64,000 nucleotides of DNA from an uncultured Flavobacteriia bacterium (lineage in GTDB: Bacteria > Bacteroidota > Bacteroidia > Flavobacteriales_D > Crocinitomicaceae): assembly GCA_937975705.1 (NCBI GenBank), contig CALJTX010000019.1:1-64000 (forward strand), given 5' to 3'. The translations under genes and the position numbers were made by a program. The notes under the pieces are model-generated. The model was not told where the DNA came from, ran no database searches, and was given only the letters and a program-made list of their open reading frames with translations. This document shows, piece by piece, positions 8,605-17,353 of this stretch. Positions within the stretch are counted from its first letter, which is position 1, and each line of letters begins with the position of its first letter.

Positions 8605-11235
8605 ATGCGTACAAGTCTACATCTTTTCCTGACACTGCTTTTGCTCTTCTTGTCATGGGCTTGTTCGACTGAAAACAATACGCCGCTCAATCGCTTTTAC
8701 CACCAAACCACCGCCAAGTACAACGGCCATTTCAACGCCAAGGAATTGCTTCGCGTATCTTTAAAAACCTATCACGATAGCCGCAAAGAAGATTTCTACG
8801 CTTTATTGCCTGTTTTTCCAGTGCCTACTGAAAAGGAGGTCAAGGGAATGCTACCAGCCATAGACACCGCAGTAGTGAAATGTGCCAAAGTGATCCTCAA
8901 TCACAGCATGCCTACCGCTGAAAACATGTTCTACAAAACAGTAGAATACAACAAATGGATCGACGAAAACTGGCTCACTGTAGGCGAGGCTTATTTTTAC
9001 AGACGAGATTACCAAAAGGCCTTAGATAATTTTCAGTTTGTCAAGCGTTTCTTTGACAAAGACCAGAGCGCGTATGTTGCCAGCCTTTGGATTGCTCGCA
9101 TCTATATTGAGCAGCGCAAATACGCCGATGCCAAACTGATTTTAGATGCGCTCAATGAACGCGCCGAAATCCAAAACGACAAGCAAATCACAGACTACAT
9201 TCCATTCTTGCGCAAAAAGAATCCAGAGGCGGGCCCTCAGATGTCCAAGAATTTACAGTTTGAGATCCATCGCGCCTACGCAGACCTCGCACTGCGCCGC
9301 CGCGAATACGATGTGGCCATAGAAGGCTTAGAGTTGGCCATTGCCAAATGTTCGAACGCCAAAGAAAAAGCGCGTTTACACTACATTTTGGCGCAAGTCT
9401 ATCAATTGCAAAATAAAACCCCAGATGCTGCCCTTCATTACGGCAAAGCCTATAAGGCTGCCGCAGCTGCAGACATCGCCTTCAACGCGCGCCTCAATCG
9501 CGCAATTGTGAGCGGCGACGACCGCCTCATGGGCGACCTTCAAAAAATGTTGCGCGATGCCAAAAACGCGACCTTCAAAGACCAGATTTATTACGCAATG
9601 GCCCTCATGGAAATCAACAAAGGCAATAAGCCATTGGCCAAATCTCATCTTACCTCGTCCGCATTTTATTCCAATAACAACAAGCGTCAGCGCGCGCAGG
9701 CCTACGAAAAGCTCGGCGACCTTTCTTTTCAAGAAAAGAACTTTGTGTACGCTCAAAAGTATTACGATTCAAGTTCGCGTTTCATCACCGATGATTACCC
9801 CAATGGTGATCAAATCAAAAGCAAAGCCACCAAACTCGCCGATTTAGTCAAGGCTATAGAAACCGCTCAATTCGAAGACTCCGTTCAAAAAATTGCAGCG
9901 CTATCCGAAAAAGACCGCGAAGATTTTCTCAAAGAAACGCTCAAGCAAATCAAGCGAGACGAACAGCGTCGCAAAGAACTCGAGGCGGCTAAGCTCCTCG
10001 CTTTGCAACAAAGCCAACCCACTAATACCAATGCCAACGCCAACGCCAACAAATTTATTTTCAACAATACCAAACTCCGCGAAGAAGGATACAACGAGTT
10101 CCGCAAGAATTGGGGCATGCGAGAAAACACCGACGACTGGCGCCGCAGCGAGCGCATTGTCTTGAATGCCAATATCGATGTCAAAGGTCAAGACAGCACG
10201 CAAGCACCAACTTCCCAAGACCAGAAAGATTCACTTTCTGTAGAGAACTTGCTCAAAGACATTCCACTGACTGCAGAGGCACTTAAGGCTTCGCAAGAAC
10301 GCCTTTTAGAGGCGCTCTATACCTCAGGGGTGCTCTACAAAGAAATACTCAATGAAACCGAATTAGCTGCCGCCCAATTTTTGGCAATACTCGACAAAAA
10401 TCTAGATCACCCAACCGACCTCTCTGCGGCCTTTCAGCTCTTTAAAATTTATGAGCAAACGGCAGATGCCGACAAATACCGTCAATACATCCTCAAGAAG
10501 TACCCAAGCTCTGATGCTGCAAAGTACTTCAAAGATCCCGATTTCTATGTCAAGCAAAAATTGAGTGCGCAAAAAGACCAACAAGCGTATCTTGAGCTGC
10601 TTAAAAAATACGATCAGGCTTATTATTCGCAAGTGCAGGCAGCAACGCAAACAGTCATAGACAACGACCCAACCAATGCCTACAGAGCGGAATACTTATT
10701 GCTCAATGCCCTAGCTGTCGGACAATTGAGCACTGACAAGCAAGTTTTGGTTCCGCTTTTACAGCGCATTATCGATGAAAAACCAAAATCTGATCAAGCG
10801 GTACGCGCCAAAGAAATGTTAGAGATCCTCAAAAAAGGGTATTCGAAATTTGAGCCCAATCAGCAAACTAAAGAACAATCTATTTTTACTTTTACACCAA
10901 ACGTGACACAATTTGTTATTGTCTTGCTCGACGAAGATGAAGACGCTGATGATTTGCGCACAACGGTCTCCAATTTTTCTACCAAGGCATTCAAAACATC
11001 TAAAGTTAAAGTTAGTGTCAAGACAACCCTCGACGAAAAGAATTTTATCCTTGTTTCAGATTTCCCTACAACCAAAATTGCATGGGATTATCTCAATGCC
11101 TACAAGGCCGGTGCAGAGTATCTCGATGACTACCAAAACAATAAAATTTTCATTATCAATCAAGAAAATTTGAAAAAGTTGATAGAAACGTCGAAATTTG
11201 ATGATTATAAAGGATTTTTCATCGATAATTACTAA
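8605..11235 (+). CDS. sprE: SprE/PorW-type tetratricopeptide-repeat lipoprotein
   Basis: The protein starts at ATG 8605 with a lipoprotein signal peptide ending in the lipobox LSWAC, followed by the family pattern RFYHQTTAKYNGHFNAKE. About 870 residues contain TPR-like helical repeats (for example the segments around YFYRRDYQKALDNFQF and QKYYDSSSRF) and an Ala/Asn/Lys-rich central part; the C-terminal portion is a separate mixed fold. SprE (Flavobacterium) and PorW (Porphyromonas) are outer-membrane-linked lipoproteins needed for type IX secretion and gliding. Four T9SS cargo proteins in this window support the role. It is followed by bactofilin and AtpZ genes, an order I associate with this phylum. 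The symbol rests on family resemblance and is not proven orthology. Confidence 0.82.
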   Translation: MRTSLHLFLTLLLLFLSWACSTENNTPLNRFYHQTTAKYNGHFNAKELLRVSLKTYHDSRKEDFYALLPVFPVPTEKEVKGMLPAIDTAVVKCAKVILNHSMPTAENMFYKTVEYNKWIDENWLTVGEAYFYRRDYQKALDNFQFVKRFFDKDQSAYVASLWIARIYIEQRKYADAKLILDALNERAEIQNDKQITDYIPFLRKKNPEAGPQMSKNLQFEIHRAYADLALRRREYDVAIEGLELAIAKCSNAKEKARLHYILAQVYQLQNKTPDAALHYGKAYKAAAAADIAFNARLNRAIVSGDDRLMGDLQKMLRDAKNATFKDQIYYAMALMEINKGNKPLAKSHLTSSAFYSNNNKRQRAQAYEKLGDLSFQEKNFVYAQKYYDSSSRFITDDYPNGDQIKSKATKLADLVKAIETAQFEDSVQKIAALSEKDREDFLKETLKQIKRDEQRRKELEAAKLLALQQSQPTNTNANANANKFIFNNTKLREEGYNEFRKNWGMRENTDDWRRSERIVLNANIDVKGQDSTQAPTSQDQKDSLSVENLLKDIPLTAEALKASQERLLEALYTSGVLYKEILNETELAAAQFLAILDKNLDHPTDLSAAFQLFKIYEQTADADKYRQYILKKYPSSDAAKYFKDPDFYVKQKLSAQKDQQAYLELLKKYDQAYYSQVQAATQTVIDNDPTNAYRAEYLLLNALAVGQLSTDKQVLVPLLQRIIDEKPKSDQAVRAKEMLEILKKGYSKFEPNQQTKEQSIFTFTPNVTQFVIVLLDEDEDADDLRTTVSNFSTKAFKTSKVKVSVKTTLDEKNFILVSDFPTTKIAWDYLNAYKAGAEYLDDYQNNKIFIINQENLKKLIETSKFDDYKGFFIDNY

Positions 11236-11240
11236 GCTTT

Positions 11241-11648
11241 ATGCTAAGAAAAGACATTTTCGGAGGTTCGCAAGCACCTGATACCACCGACCGCATCAAC
11301 CGCATTGTAGCAGGCACAACGCTCAACGGCGACCTCACTTCCGATTCCAACATCTTGCTAGAAGGTGAAGTCAATGGCAACGTTTCTTGTGCTGGCCGCG
11401 TCATCATTGGCACCTCTGGTAAAATCAATGGCAATCTCGTTTGTGTAAATGCCGAAATAGACGGCGCCATGGACGGCCAACTCATGGTAGAAAACCTCTT
11501 GGTATTGCGTGCAACAGCGCGTATCAAAGGCGACATCCAAACCATGAAACTCCACATAGAAGAAGGCGCTTTCTTTGAAGGTGCTTGCGTCATGCGCGCT
11601 GGTGTCAGTACGCACAAACTAGACGTGGAGGCAGCCTTCAATGACTGA
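11241..11648 (+). CDS. Bactofilin (polymer-forming cytoskeletal protein)
   Basis: A 135-residue protein whose core is a right-handed beta-helix of the bactofilin (DUF583) family, seen as short repeating strands such as IVAGTTLNGDL, NILLEGEVNGNV, GRVIIGTSGKINGNL and ATARIKGDI. Bactofilins polymerise without nucleotide into filaments that localise wall-modifying enzymes or other envelope machinery. It begins 5 bases after the sprE-like gene and overlaps the atpZ start by 8 bases, so the three are very likely co-transcribed. That places a cytoskeletal scaffold in the same transcript as a T9SS lipoprotein. Confidence 0.93.
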   Translation: MLRKDIFGGSQAPDTTDRINRIVAGTTLNGDLTSDSNILLEGEVNGNVSCAGRVIIGTSGKINGNLVCVNAEIDGAMDGQLMVENLLVLRATARIKGDIQTMKLHIEEGAFFEGACVMRAGVSTHKLDVEAAFND

Positions 11649-11859
11649 AAAAAATAGTGCCAACAACCCTTACCTGAAGCTGAGCTCTGCCGCATTTCAA
11701 ATGGCTGCCGTCATTGGTGGTTTTACGTGGTTAGGAACTTGGCTAGATAAAAAATTCAACACCAGCAGCCTCTTTACCATCATTTTAGCGCTAGTTGGAG
11801 TAGGCATTGGCTTGTATCTGATCATTAAAGAAGTGAACGCCCTTAACCGTGAAAACTAA
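11641..11859 (+). CDS. atpZ: AtpZ/AtpI-family ATP synthase accessory protein
   Basis: A 72-residue protein with two membrane helices (about residues 17-35 and 42-62) separated by the loop TWLDKKFNTSS, the AtpZ pattern. AtpZ and AtpI assist assembly of the F0 ring or metal supply for F-type ATP synthase and normally sit directly ahead of atpB. Here the ATP synthase structural genes do not follow; a small membrane protein and then a convergent peptidase gene do. It overlaps both neighbours. Confidence 0.85.
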   Translation: MTEKNSANNPYLKLSSAAFQMAAVIGGFTWLGTWLDKKFNTSSLFTIILALVGVGIGLYLIIKEVNALNREN

Positions 11860-12226
11860 TCCCAAAAAACAAATCACACTTTGGTCTTATTTTGCCACTT
11901 TGTTTGCTGTTCATTTAGTCTTTTTCATTTTAGCGCTAGTGCATGTTTTTGACTTGCCTTTCAAACAATTGTGGGGTATTCAACTGACCTCTGTGTTATT
12001 GGTTTTGATTTCAGCAGGTATTCTTTTTGTCAAAAACAACGGTGATCCGGCTGCCCAAACCTTTCGGTTTTTAATCATCAGCGTGACCCAATTATTGGGC
12101 TATTTATCGGCAAGCCTGGCGCTCATTTATACCAATCAAAGTGTGGAGTTGGTCTTGTACCTTCTTGGGCTTTCGTTGAGTGTACTCATTTTGCAAACGA
12201 GTTATTTGGTACGCCGCTTAAAATGA
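11849..12226 (+). CDS. Small four-helix membrane protein after atpZ
   Basis: A 125-residue protein starting at GTG 11849, overlapping the end of atpZ by 11 bases. It has four predicted membrane helices, with short charged loops and the end YLVRRLK. The position directly behind atpZ is the place of AtpI-like proteins or small unknown membrane proteins that precede atpB in related genomes. I see no motif that proves an ATP synthase role. Its end overlaps the convergent peptidase gene by 9 bases. Confidence 0.75.
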   Translation: MKTNPKKQITLWSYFATLFAVHLVFFILALVHVFDLPFKQLWGIQLTSVLLVLISAGILFVKNNGDPAAQTFRFLIISVTQLLGYLSASLALIYTNQSVELVLYLLGLSLSVLILQTSYLVRRLK

Positions 12227-13474
12227 GCGCATAAAACTGAGCAAGAGCTTAGCTAGCGGTTCAAAAGCTGCATAGCTTAACGCTTCTGCTTTGTCTTCTA
12301 TATCGTGATAGTGCTTATTGGGCCCCATGGTATAGACAAAAAACGATGGAACCCCTTTTTGTGTAAAGAAATAATGATCTGAATTGGCGGCAGGTCCTCT
12401 CGATTTGACTTGAGTGAGGTAACTGCCCTCTGTATTGAGTTCCTGCAACCTGTCAAACTCCGATTTAAATAAGGTGGCATTCACCACCGTAATGCCTTCT
12501 TCGCCACTGCCCATGATGTCGGTATTGAGTAAAAAGCGAATTTGTTTTAAATCAAAAAGAGGATGTTCTACAAAGTAATTAGACCCCACAAGCCCTGCTT
12601 CTTCAGCACCGAAAGCAATGAAAACATAATTGAAGTTTGAGTCGCGTTTCAAGCTGAGTTCTTGCGCCATATATAACAGCATACCCACACCAGAGGCGTT
12701 GTCATTGGCTCCGGGAAAGTAGGTGTCTTTGCCCATCTTGCCGAGGTGATCGTAGTGGGCGGTTAGCACTAAATAGGGCTTTTGCTTTGGCTTGTCGGCA
12801 GCTGGCAAGAAGCCAATAACATTGCTCGAGGTAAATTTGGGATCAAACACTGCTTCTAAAGAGACAAACAGACGTTGTGGTTTGCTCGCTAAAGCGGTAG
12901 TTACAACTTGAAAAGCAGGGTAGGGGCTTGCGTGCTGACTCACTGACCAAGTGAGCTTTGCAGAAGTGAGTTCGATCGTTGCTGCAAATTGTTGGAGCTC
13001 TTGCAACCTGGCTTGCATCACTTTATTGGTGTCGCCGCCGAAACCAGAAGTCTGAACGACCAACATGCGGTCTTTCGGGCAGGGTTTGAATGCATTGATG
13101 CTGCGATACAATGTAGCGCTGTTGCAATACACGAGTGTATATTGCTGCGGACTTACAGCCGCTGAAGAAGGCGCAACAAGGTAATCTATGCCCGGACGCA
13201 GGGTATCTTTACCATTTGCAAGTGTACAAGCGCCCGGAAAAGTTTGAACGGGCAAAGTGAAAGTTTGTTGGAATTTTTTTTTGAAGGGTTTGAGGCCGAT
13301 TTGTTGGAATTCCGCTTCAATTAAATTGGCTGCCAATTCTCTTCCACCCTCAACGTATCCCCGACCTGCATATTGCGGCGAGCAGAGCATTGAAATTGTT
13401 TGCCGATAGGGGTAGTGTTGCCCGTAGACAAAGGAGAGCGTTAGGCAAAAAACCAGACTAAGCGCCAGTCGCAT
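12218..13474 (-). CDS. Secreted M28-family zinc aminopeptidase
   Basis: The start at ATG 13474 gives a clean signal peptide (MRLALSLVFCLTLSFVYGQ); the longer frame upstream has none. The 418-residue protein has the full set of M28 zinc ligands: the His in TAHYDHLG, the Asp in GANDNASG, the Glu pair in FGAEEAGL, the Asp in LNTDIMG and the His in KHYHDIED. Such enzymes are exported co-catalytic zinc aminopeptidases. There is no sorting domain, so a periplasmic site is likely. The gene overlaps the upstream acidic protein gene by 17 bases and is probably translated with it. Confidence 0.92.
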   Translation of the reverse strand: MRLALSLVFCLTLSFVYGQHYPYRQTISMLCSPQYAGRGYVEGGRELAANLIEAEFQQIGLKPFKKKFQQTFTLPVQTFPGACTLANGKDTLRPGIDYLVAPSSAAVSPQQYTLVYCNSATLYRSINAFKPCPKDRMLVVQTSGFGGDTNKVMQARLQELQQFAATIELTSAKLTWSVSQHASPYPAFQVVTTALASKPQRLFVSLEAVFDPKFTSSNVIGFLPAADKPKQKPYLVLTAHYDHLGKMGKDTYFPGANDNASGVGMLLYMAQELSLKRDSNFNYVFIAFGAEEAGLVGSNYFVEHPLFDLKQIRFLLNTDIMGSGEEGITVVNATLFKSEFDRLQELNTEGSYLTQVKSRGPAANSDHYFFTQKGVPSFFVYTMGPNKHYHDIEDKAEALSYAAFEPLAKLLLSFMRSF

Positions 13475-14411
13475 AGCGGCGACAAATTTTGTAGATAAAA
13501 TCTTCGACGATTTCTGATTCGGTATCCCAGTTAAAGGTTTCTGCAAGTTCGGCCATCATGTTGCGCGCTGCATCTATAGAGGCGAGTTGGTCGAGTTGCT
13601 TGACATTGCTCGAAAAATCATCAGATGAGCCGTCGAATAATTCATTGATAAATTGGAGTTTTTCATTGAGGGTGAATGCACCAATCAAGCTTTCTAATGG
13701 AAACACGCTGCGGTTGTCGCGGATATTGGCTTCCATTTCTGCCATCCAGATGGGTTGGTCTCCAGAAAATTCAGGCTCCCAATTAGAAGTCGCGGTAGGC
13801 GCTATCAATTCTTCTTCTTCAATGTGTTCTTCTTGAACTTCTTCTTCAAGGAAAGTTTCTTCTTCATCTTGAATTTCTTCATTAGATGCTGCTTCTTCGT
13901 GGTGTTCTACTTCTGCTTCTTCTTCAAGGAAAGTTTCTTCTTCATCTTGAATTTCTTCAATAGATGCAACTTCTTCGTGGTGTTCTACTTCCGCTTCTTC
14001 TTCAAGGAAGGTTTCTTCTTCATCTTGAATTTCTTCAATTGGTGCTGCTTCTTCATCTACAAGTTCGTCATCAAAAATGGCTTCATTGAATTCAGCGCTT
14101 TCACTACGCGCAAAAGTGACTTCGAATTCAGGTTCAGGAGTGGGTTCGTCTATGGCTCCAAATAGGTCGATAGGCGTTTCTATTTCGGTGTGGCGAATAC
14201 TGGCAGTTACAACGGGTTCTCTAACGCCCAAAACATTGGTTTCGTAGATTTTGTATCGCAAAATAACCATGCGCTCATAGAGCTCTTTGGCGTCCTCGAC
14301 TAATAATTCCATATCTTCCGGGCTCAGGTGTCCAGATTCTAGTTTTTCTACACCAGATTGGAGGTGTCCAAGAATTGTTTTGATCATTAGAGAGGGACTT
14401 TTTTCTGACAT
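13458..14411 (-). CDS. Acidic repeat protein of unknown function
   Basis: A 317-residue cytoplasmic-looking protein. The N-terminal 60 residues are helical and begin MSEKSPSLMIKTILGH. Residues 126-203 are three near-identical 26-residue Glu-rich repeats starting EEIQDEEETF. The C-terminal 95 residues (about 223-317) contain FTLNEKLQFINELFDGSS and AARNMMAELAETFNW, a segment I associate with a conserved Bacteroidota family of unknown role. The charge of the middle part suggests a flexible spacer between two folded ends. It is the first gene of a two-gene unit with the M28 peptidase. No function can be given. Confidence 0.8.
   Translation of the reverse strand: MSEKSPSLMIKTILGHLQSGVEKLESGHLSPEDMELLVEDAKELYERMVILRYKIYETNVLGVREPVVTASIRHTEIETPIDLFGAIDEPTPEPEFEVTFARSESAEFNEAIFDDELVDEEAAPIEEIQDEEETFLEEEAEVEHHEEVASIEEIQDEEETFLEEEAEVEHHEEAASNEEIQDEEETFLEEEVQEEHIEEEELIAPTATSNWEPEFSGDQPIWMAEMEANIRDNRSVFPLESLIGAFTLNEKLQFINELFDGSSDDFSSNVKQLDQLASIDAARNMMAELAETFNWDTESEIVEDFIYKICRRYATGA
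13803..14036 (-). repeat. Three tandem 78-bp coding repeats (26 residues each)
   Basis: Three head-to-tail units encode EEIQDEEETFLEEE followed by a His/Glu-rich half. Units one and two are almost identical at DNA level, while the second half of unit three diverges. The in-frame 78-bp period points to recent slippage or unequal recombination, and copy number probably varies between strains. Confidence 0.85.
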
Positions 14412-14503
14412 TGCTTATAACTTATTAATTTCGTGCAATCGGCAGTATATTGCACTACCGAATCAAAATTAGAAAACATTTCACAATCTCATTCAACAGC
14501 ACT

Positions 14504-15079
14504 ATGTTTTTAGAGCAATTTACCAAAGAAAATGGACAACAAGGTTGGATAGAGGTGATTTGTGGCTCTATGTTTTCTGGCAAAACCGAAGAACTCATTC
14601 GCAGACTCAGGCGCGCTGCTTTTGCCAAACAATCCATTTTGCTCTTCAAACCTGTCATTGACGATCGGTATGCCACAGAAGCTGTAGTGAGCCATCAAGG
14701 ACAAAGTTGGGAGGCCAAACGCGTTAACGCTTCATTAGAAATCAAAGACTTGTGGTCTGGAGAACAAATTGTAGCCATCGATGAAGCCCAATTTTTTGAT
14801 GCCAATATCATTCAGGTTTGTACGGAATTGGCCAACAAAGGTGTCCGCGTTATAATTGCGGGTCTAGATATGGACTTTAAAGGAATTCCCTTTGGACCTA
14901 TGCCGCAACTGATGGCTATTGCTGAATACGTCAGTAAAGTACATGCGGTCTGTGTTCACTGCGGCAAATTAGCGCAGTTTTCGCACCGAACTGTCGCACA
15001 AACCGAGCAAGTATTGGTGGGCGCCGTAGAGAAATACCAACCCCTCTGCCGAACTTGTTATCAAAAAGCGTTGTCATGA
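14504..15079 (+). CDS. tdk: Thymidine kinase
   Basis: ATG 14504 gives the start MFLEQFTKENGQQGWIEV usual for Bacteroidota enzymes; the frame is open further upstream but without resemblance. The 191-residue type II thymidine kinase has the P-loop GSMFSGKT at residues 21-28, the DEAQFF motif, the lasso region, and paired cysteines (CVHCG and CRTC) that bind structural zinc. It phosphorylates thymidine with ATP in pyrimidine salvage. Its stop codon overlaps the start of the murF-alr gene in an ATGA, so the two are translationally coupled. Confidence 0.96.
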   Translation: MFLEQFTKENGQQGWIEVICGSMFSGKTEELIRRLRRAAFAKQSILLFKPVIDDRYATEAVVSHQGQSWEAKRVNASLEIKDLWSGEQIVAIDEAQFFDANIIQVCTELANKGVRVIIAGLDMDFKGIPFGPMPQLMAIAEYVSKVHAVCVHCGKLAQFSHRTVAQTEQVLVGAVEKYQPLCRTCYQKALS

Positions 15080-17325
15080 AACTCAGTCTCACCCACGCCC
15101 AACTGATTACAATTCTCGGCGCCACCTGTATAGGAGACCAAACCAATTTATTGGTTCAAGAAGTCGTTTACGATTCGCGCAAAATTTCGCGCAGCGAAGA
15201 CGTGGCTTTTTTTGGGCTCAAGGGCCCCAAGCGGAGCGGAATTGATTTCGTAAAAGAGGTACACCAGAAAGGCATCCGCATGTTTGTGCTCGATCAGCAG
15301 CCCCGTGAGGTGTATCCAGATGCCAACTACTACATCGTTTCCGACGTACTTGCAGCCTTACAAAAACTTGCGGCGTTTCATCGCAAAAGAATCAAATATC
15401 CAGTTTTGGCAATTACCGGCGCCATTGGTAAAACCACGGTCAAGGAGTGGATGTATCACTTGTTGGCTGGCCAGATGAATATTGCACGCAGCCCTAAAAG
15501 TTACAATTCGCAACTTGGCGTGGCCCTCTCCCTATTGCAGCTTCCACTTGAGGCTGATTTAGCACTAATTGAGGCGGCCGTGAGTAAACCTGGCGAAATC
15601 GAAAAGCTGCAGGCCATGATTGCACCCAATTATGTGGTCCTAACCACTACTAATTCTGGTTTTCGCCATGAATTTGGCACAAATCAAGCTTACCGCCAAG
15701 CGCTCCAATCCCTTGCAATTGGTGCCGATTGGCTTCTCGATGGCGACAGTCTAGAAGCTTTTACCACCCAAGATGCCAAGGAGTTCATCGACAAAATACC
15801 ATTCAACGACCCCGTTCGGATCCATAATGCTAGGGTAGCCATTGCCGCCGCACTGCGTTTTGGTACCTGTAGCTCAAAAGATGTTGCAGCGCTCCCCAAA
15901 CTGGCCAACCGCTTGGAAACATTTGAGGGGATCGATAACGCCACGCTCATCAATGACTCCTACACATTAGACCTGCTGGCATTTGAAGGCTCATTGGCCT
16001 TTTTGCAGGCAAACGCCAATGGCAAACGCCAAATGGTGTGTTGTTTGCTGAGTGCAAACCAGGCGCATTTAAAAGAGGCAATTATAGGCCTGTTAAAAGC
16101 TTATCACATCGAGCAATATTATATCTGGACCGAGCTCCCCGCTATCCTTCCCGAAATTGCTGACCAAGTAGTCCTGATCAAAGGGAATCAGCATTCGCTT
16201 ACCGAAGCGCTACTTGCCAAATGGAAGCGAAAGTCGCATAGCACAATGGTGCGTTATGATCTTTCTGCCCTGCAACACAACTTGCGACAATACCAACAAA
16301 GTTTGGCGCCTTCAACTCAAATACTTGCCATGGTCAAGGCGCAAGCCTACGGCGGCGGATTAGACCAAATTGCAAAGCAACTTCTTGCCGGCGGCGTCAA
16401 TTATTTTGGCGTAGCCTATGCCGATGAAGGGGTCTTGCTCAGGCAGGCAGGCATCACGCTTCCTATTTTGGTCATGAACGCAGAACCCGCCGGATTCGAG
16501 AGTTGCATTCAATACCAACTCGAGCCTGCCATTTATAGCCACGCGCACCTCGATGCGTTTATCCGCACACTTATTGCCGCCCAACGCCAAGATTACCCTA
16601 TCCATCTCAAGTTCGATACGGGCATGCACCGCTTAGGGTTTTTACCAAATCAAACAGAACAGCTGTTGCAAACCCTGAGTGCACAACCCGAAGTATGTGT
16701 CAAAAGCGTATATAGCCACATGGCTTGTGCAGATGAGCCCGAACATCCCATGAATGCGCAGCAAATTACAAGTTTCAAAAATATCTGTAGTCAGTTGGCG
16801 CGCGCACTTCCTTATCCTTTTCTTAAACACATTTTGAATTCAGAAGGCGCTGCTCATTTTCCTGAAGCGCAATTTGATATGGTACGACTCGGCATTGGTC
16901 TTTTTGGCGTCAATCACAACCCTGTTTTTGAAGCCAAACTCAAGCCAGTCATTTCATGGATCAGTCAGATTTCTCAATTGAAGCAACTCGAGAAGGGAGC
17001 TTTTGTAGGGTATGGTTGTACGCAAGAATTAACCACTGACAGCCAAATAGCCATTATTCCGGTTGGGTATGCCGATGGATTCAAACGCAATTTAAGTAAT
17101 GGGGCAGGAGGCGTGTATATCGATGGAACATTTTGCCCAACAATAGGTCGGGTTTGTATGGATATGATCATGGTGTTAGCACCCCATGCGCGTTCAAATT
17201 CCGAAGTAGAAATCATTGGCGCGCAACAATCTTTGAGCACATTTGCTCAAAAGGCGCAGACAATTCCTTATGAAATACTTACAAGTATCTCACCTCGCGT
17301 ACAAAGAACCTACGTGAATGATTAA
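15076..17325 (+). CDS. murF/alr: Bifunctional MurF ligase / alanine racemase
   Basis: A 749-residue fusion. The N-terminal half is a Mur ligase with the ATP loop GAIGKT at 115-120, resembling UDP-MurNAc-tripeptide:D-Ala-D-Ala ligase. From about residue 391 a fold-type III alanine racemase begins, with the PLP lysine K421 in AMVKAQAYGGG and the GYADGF and GRVCMDM segments of the C-terminal domain. One chain thus supplies D-alanine and uses the dipeptide in peptidoglycan precursor synthesis. The fusion is characteristic of Bacteroidota. The Mur ligase half looks diverged (GAIGKT instead of GSNGKT), so ligase activity is less certain than racemase activity. The start is ATG 15076, overlapping tdk. 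Confidence 0.94.
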   Translation: MKLSLTHAQLITILGATCIGDQTNLLVQEVVYDSRKISRSEDVAFFGLKGPKRSGIDFVKEVHQKGIRMFVLDQQPREVYPDANYYIVSDVLAALQKLAAFHRKRIKYPVLAITGAIGKTTVKEWMYHLLAGQMNIARSPKSYNSQLGVALSLLQLPLEADLALIEAAVSKPGEIEKLQAMIAPNYVVLTTTNSGFRHEFGTNQAYRQALQSLAIGADWLLDGDSLEAFTTQDAKEFIDKIPFNDPVRIHNARVAIAAALRFGTCSSKDVAALPKLANRLETFEGIDNATLINDSYTLDLLAFEGSLAFLQANANGKRQMVCCLLSANQAHLKEAIIGLLKAYHIEQYYIWTELPAILPEIADQVVLIKGNQHSLTEALLAKWKRKSHSTMVRYDLSALQHNLRQYQQSLAPSTQILAMVKAQAYGGGLDQIAKQLLAGGVNYFGVAYADEGVLLRQAGITLPILVMNAEPAGFESCIQYQLEPAIYSHAHLDAFIRTLIAAQRQDYPIHLKFDTGMHRLGFLPNQTEQLLQTLSAQPEVCVKSVYSHMACADEPEHPMNAQQITSFKNICSQLARALPYPFLKHILNSEGAAHFPEAQFDMVRLGIGLFGVNHNPVFEAKLKPVISWISQISQLKQLEKGAFVGYGCTQELTTDSQIAIIPVGYADGFKRNLSNGAGGVYIDGTFCPTIGRVCMDMIMVLAPHARSNSEVEIIGAQQSLSTFAQKAQTIPYEILTSISPRVQRTYVND

Positions 17326-17353
17326 TTTTAATGCACATTAAACTCGTAAGTAG

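Noticed and set aside
11641..12226. Start of a complete ATP synthase operon
   Set aside because: The following gene is a convergent M28 peptidase and none of atpB, atpE or later subunits is present.
13803..14036. Possible CRISPR array from regular repeats
   Set aside because: The units are contiguous without spacers, in frame, and encode a Glu-rich protein segment.
13755..14165. Open frame rich in Phe on the plus strand opposite the acidic repeats
   Set aside because: It is the mirror of GAA/GAG-rich coding sequence; the minus-strand protein has conserved ends and an overlapping downstream gene.
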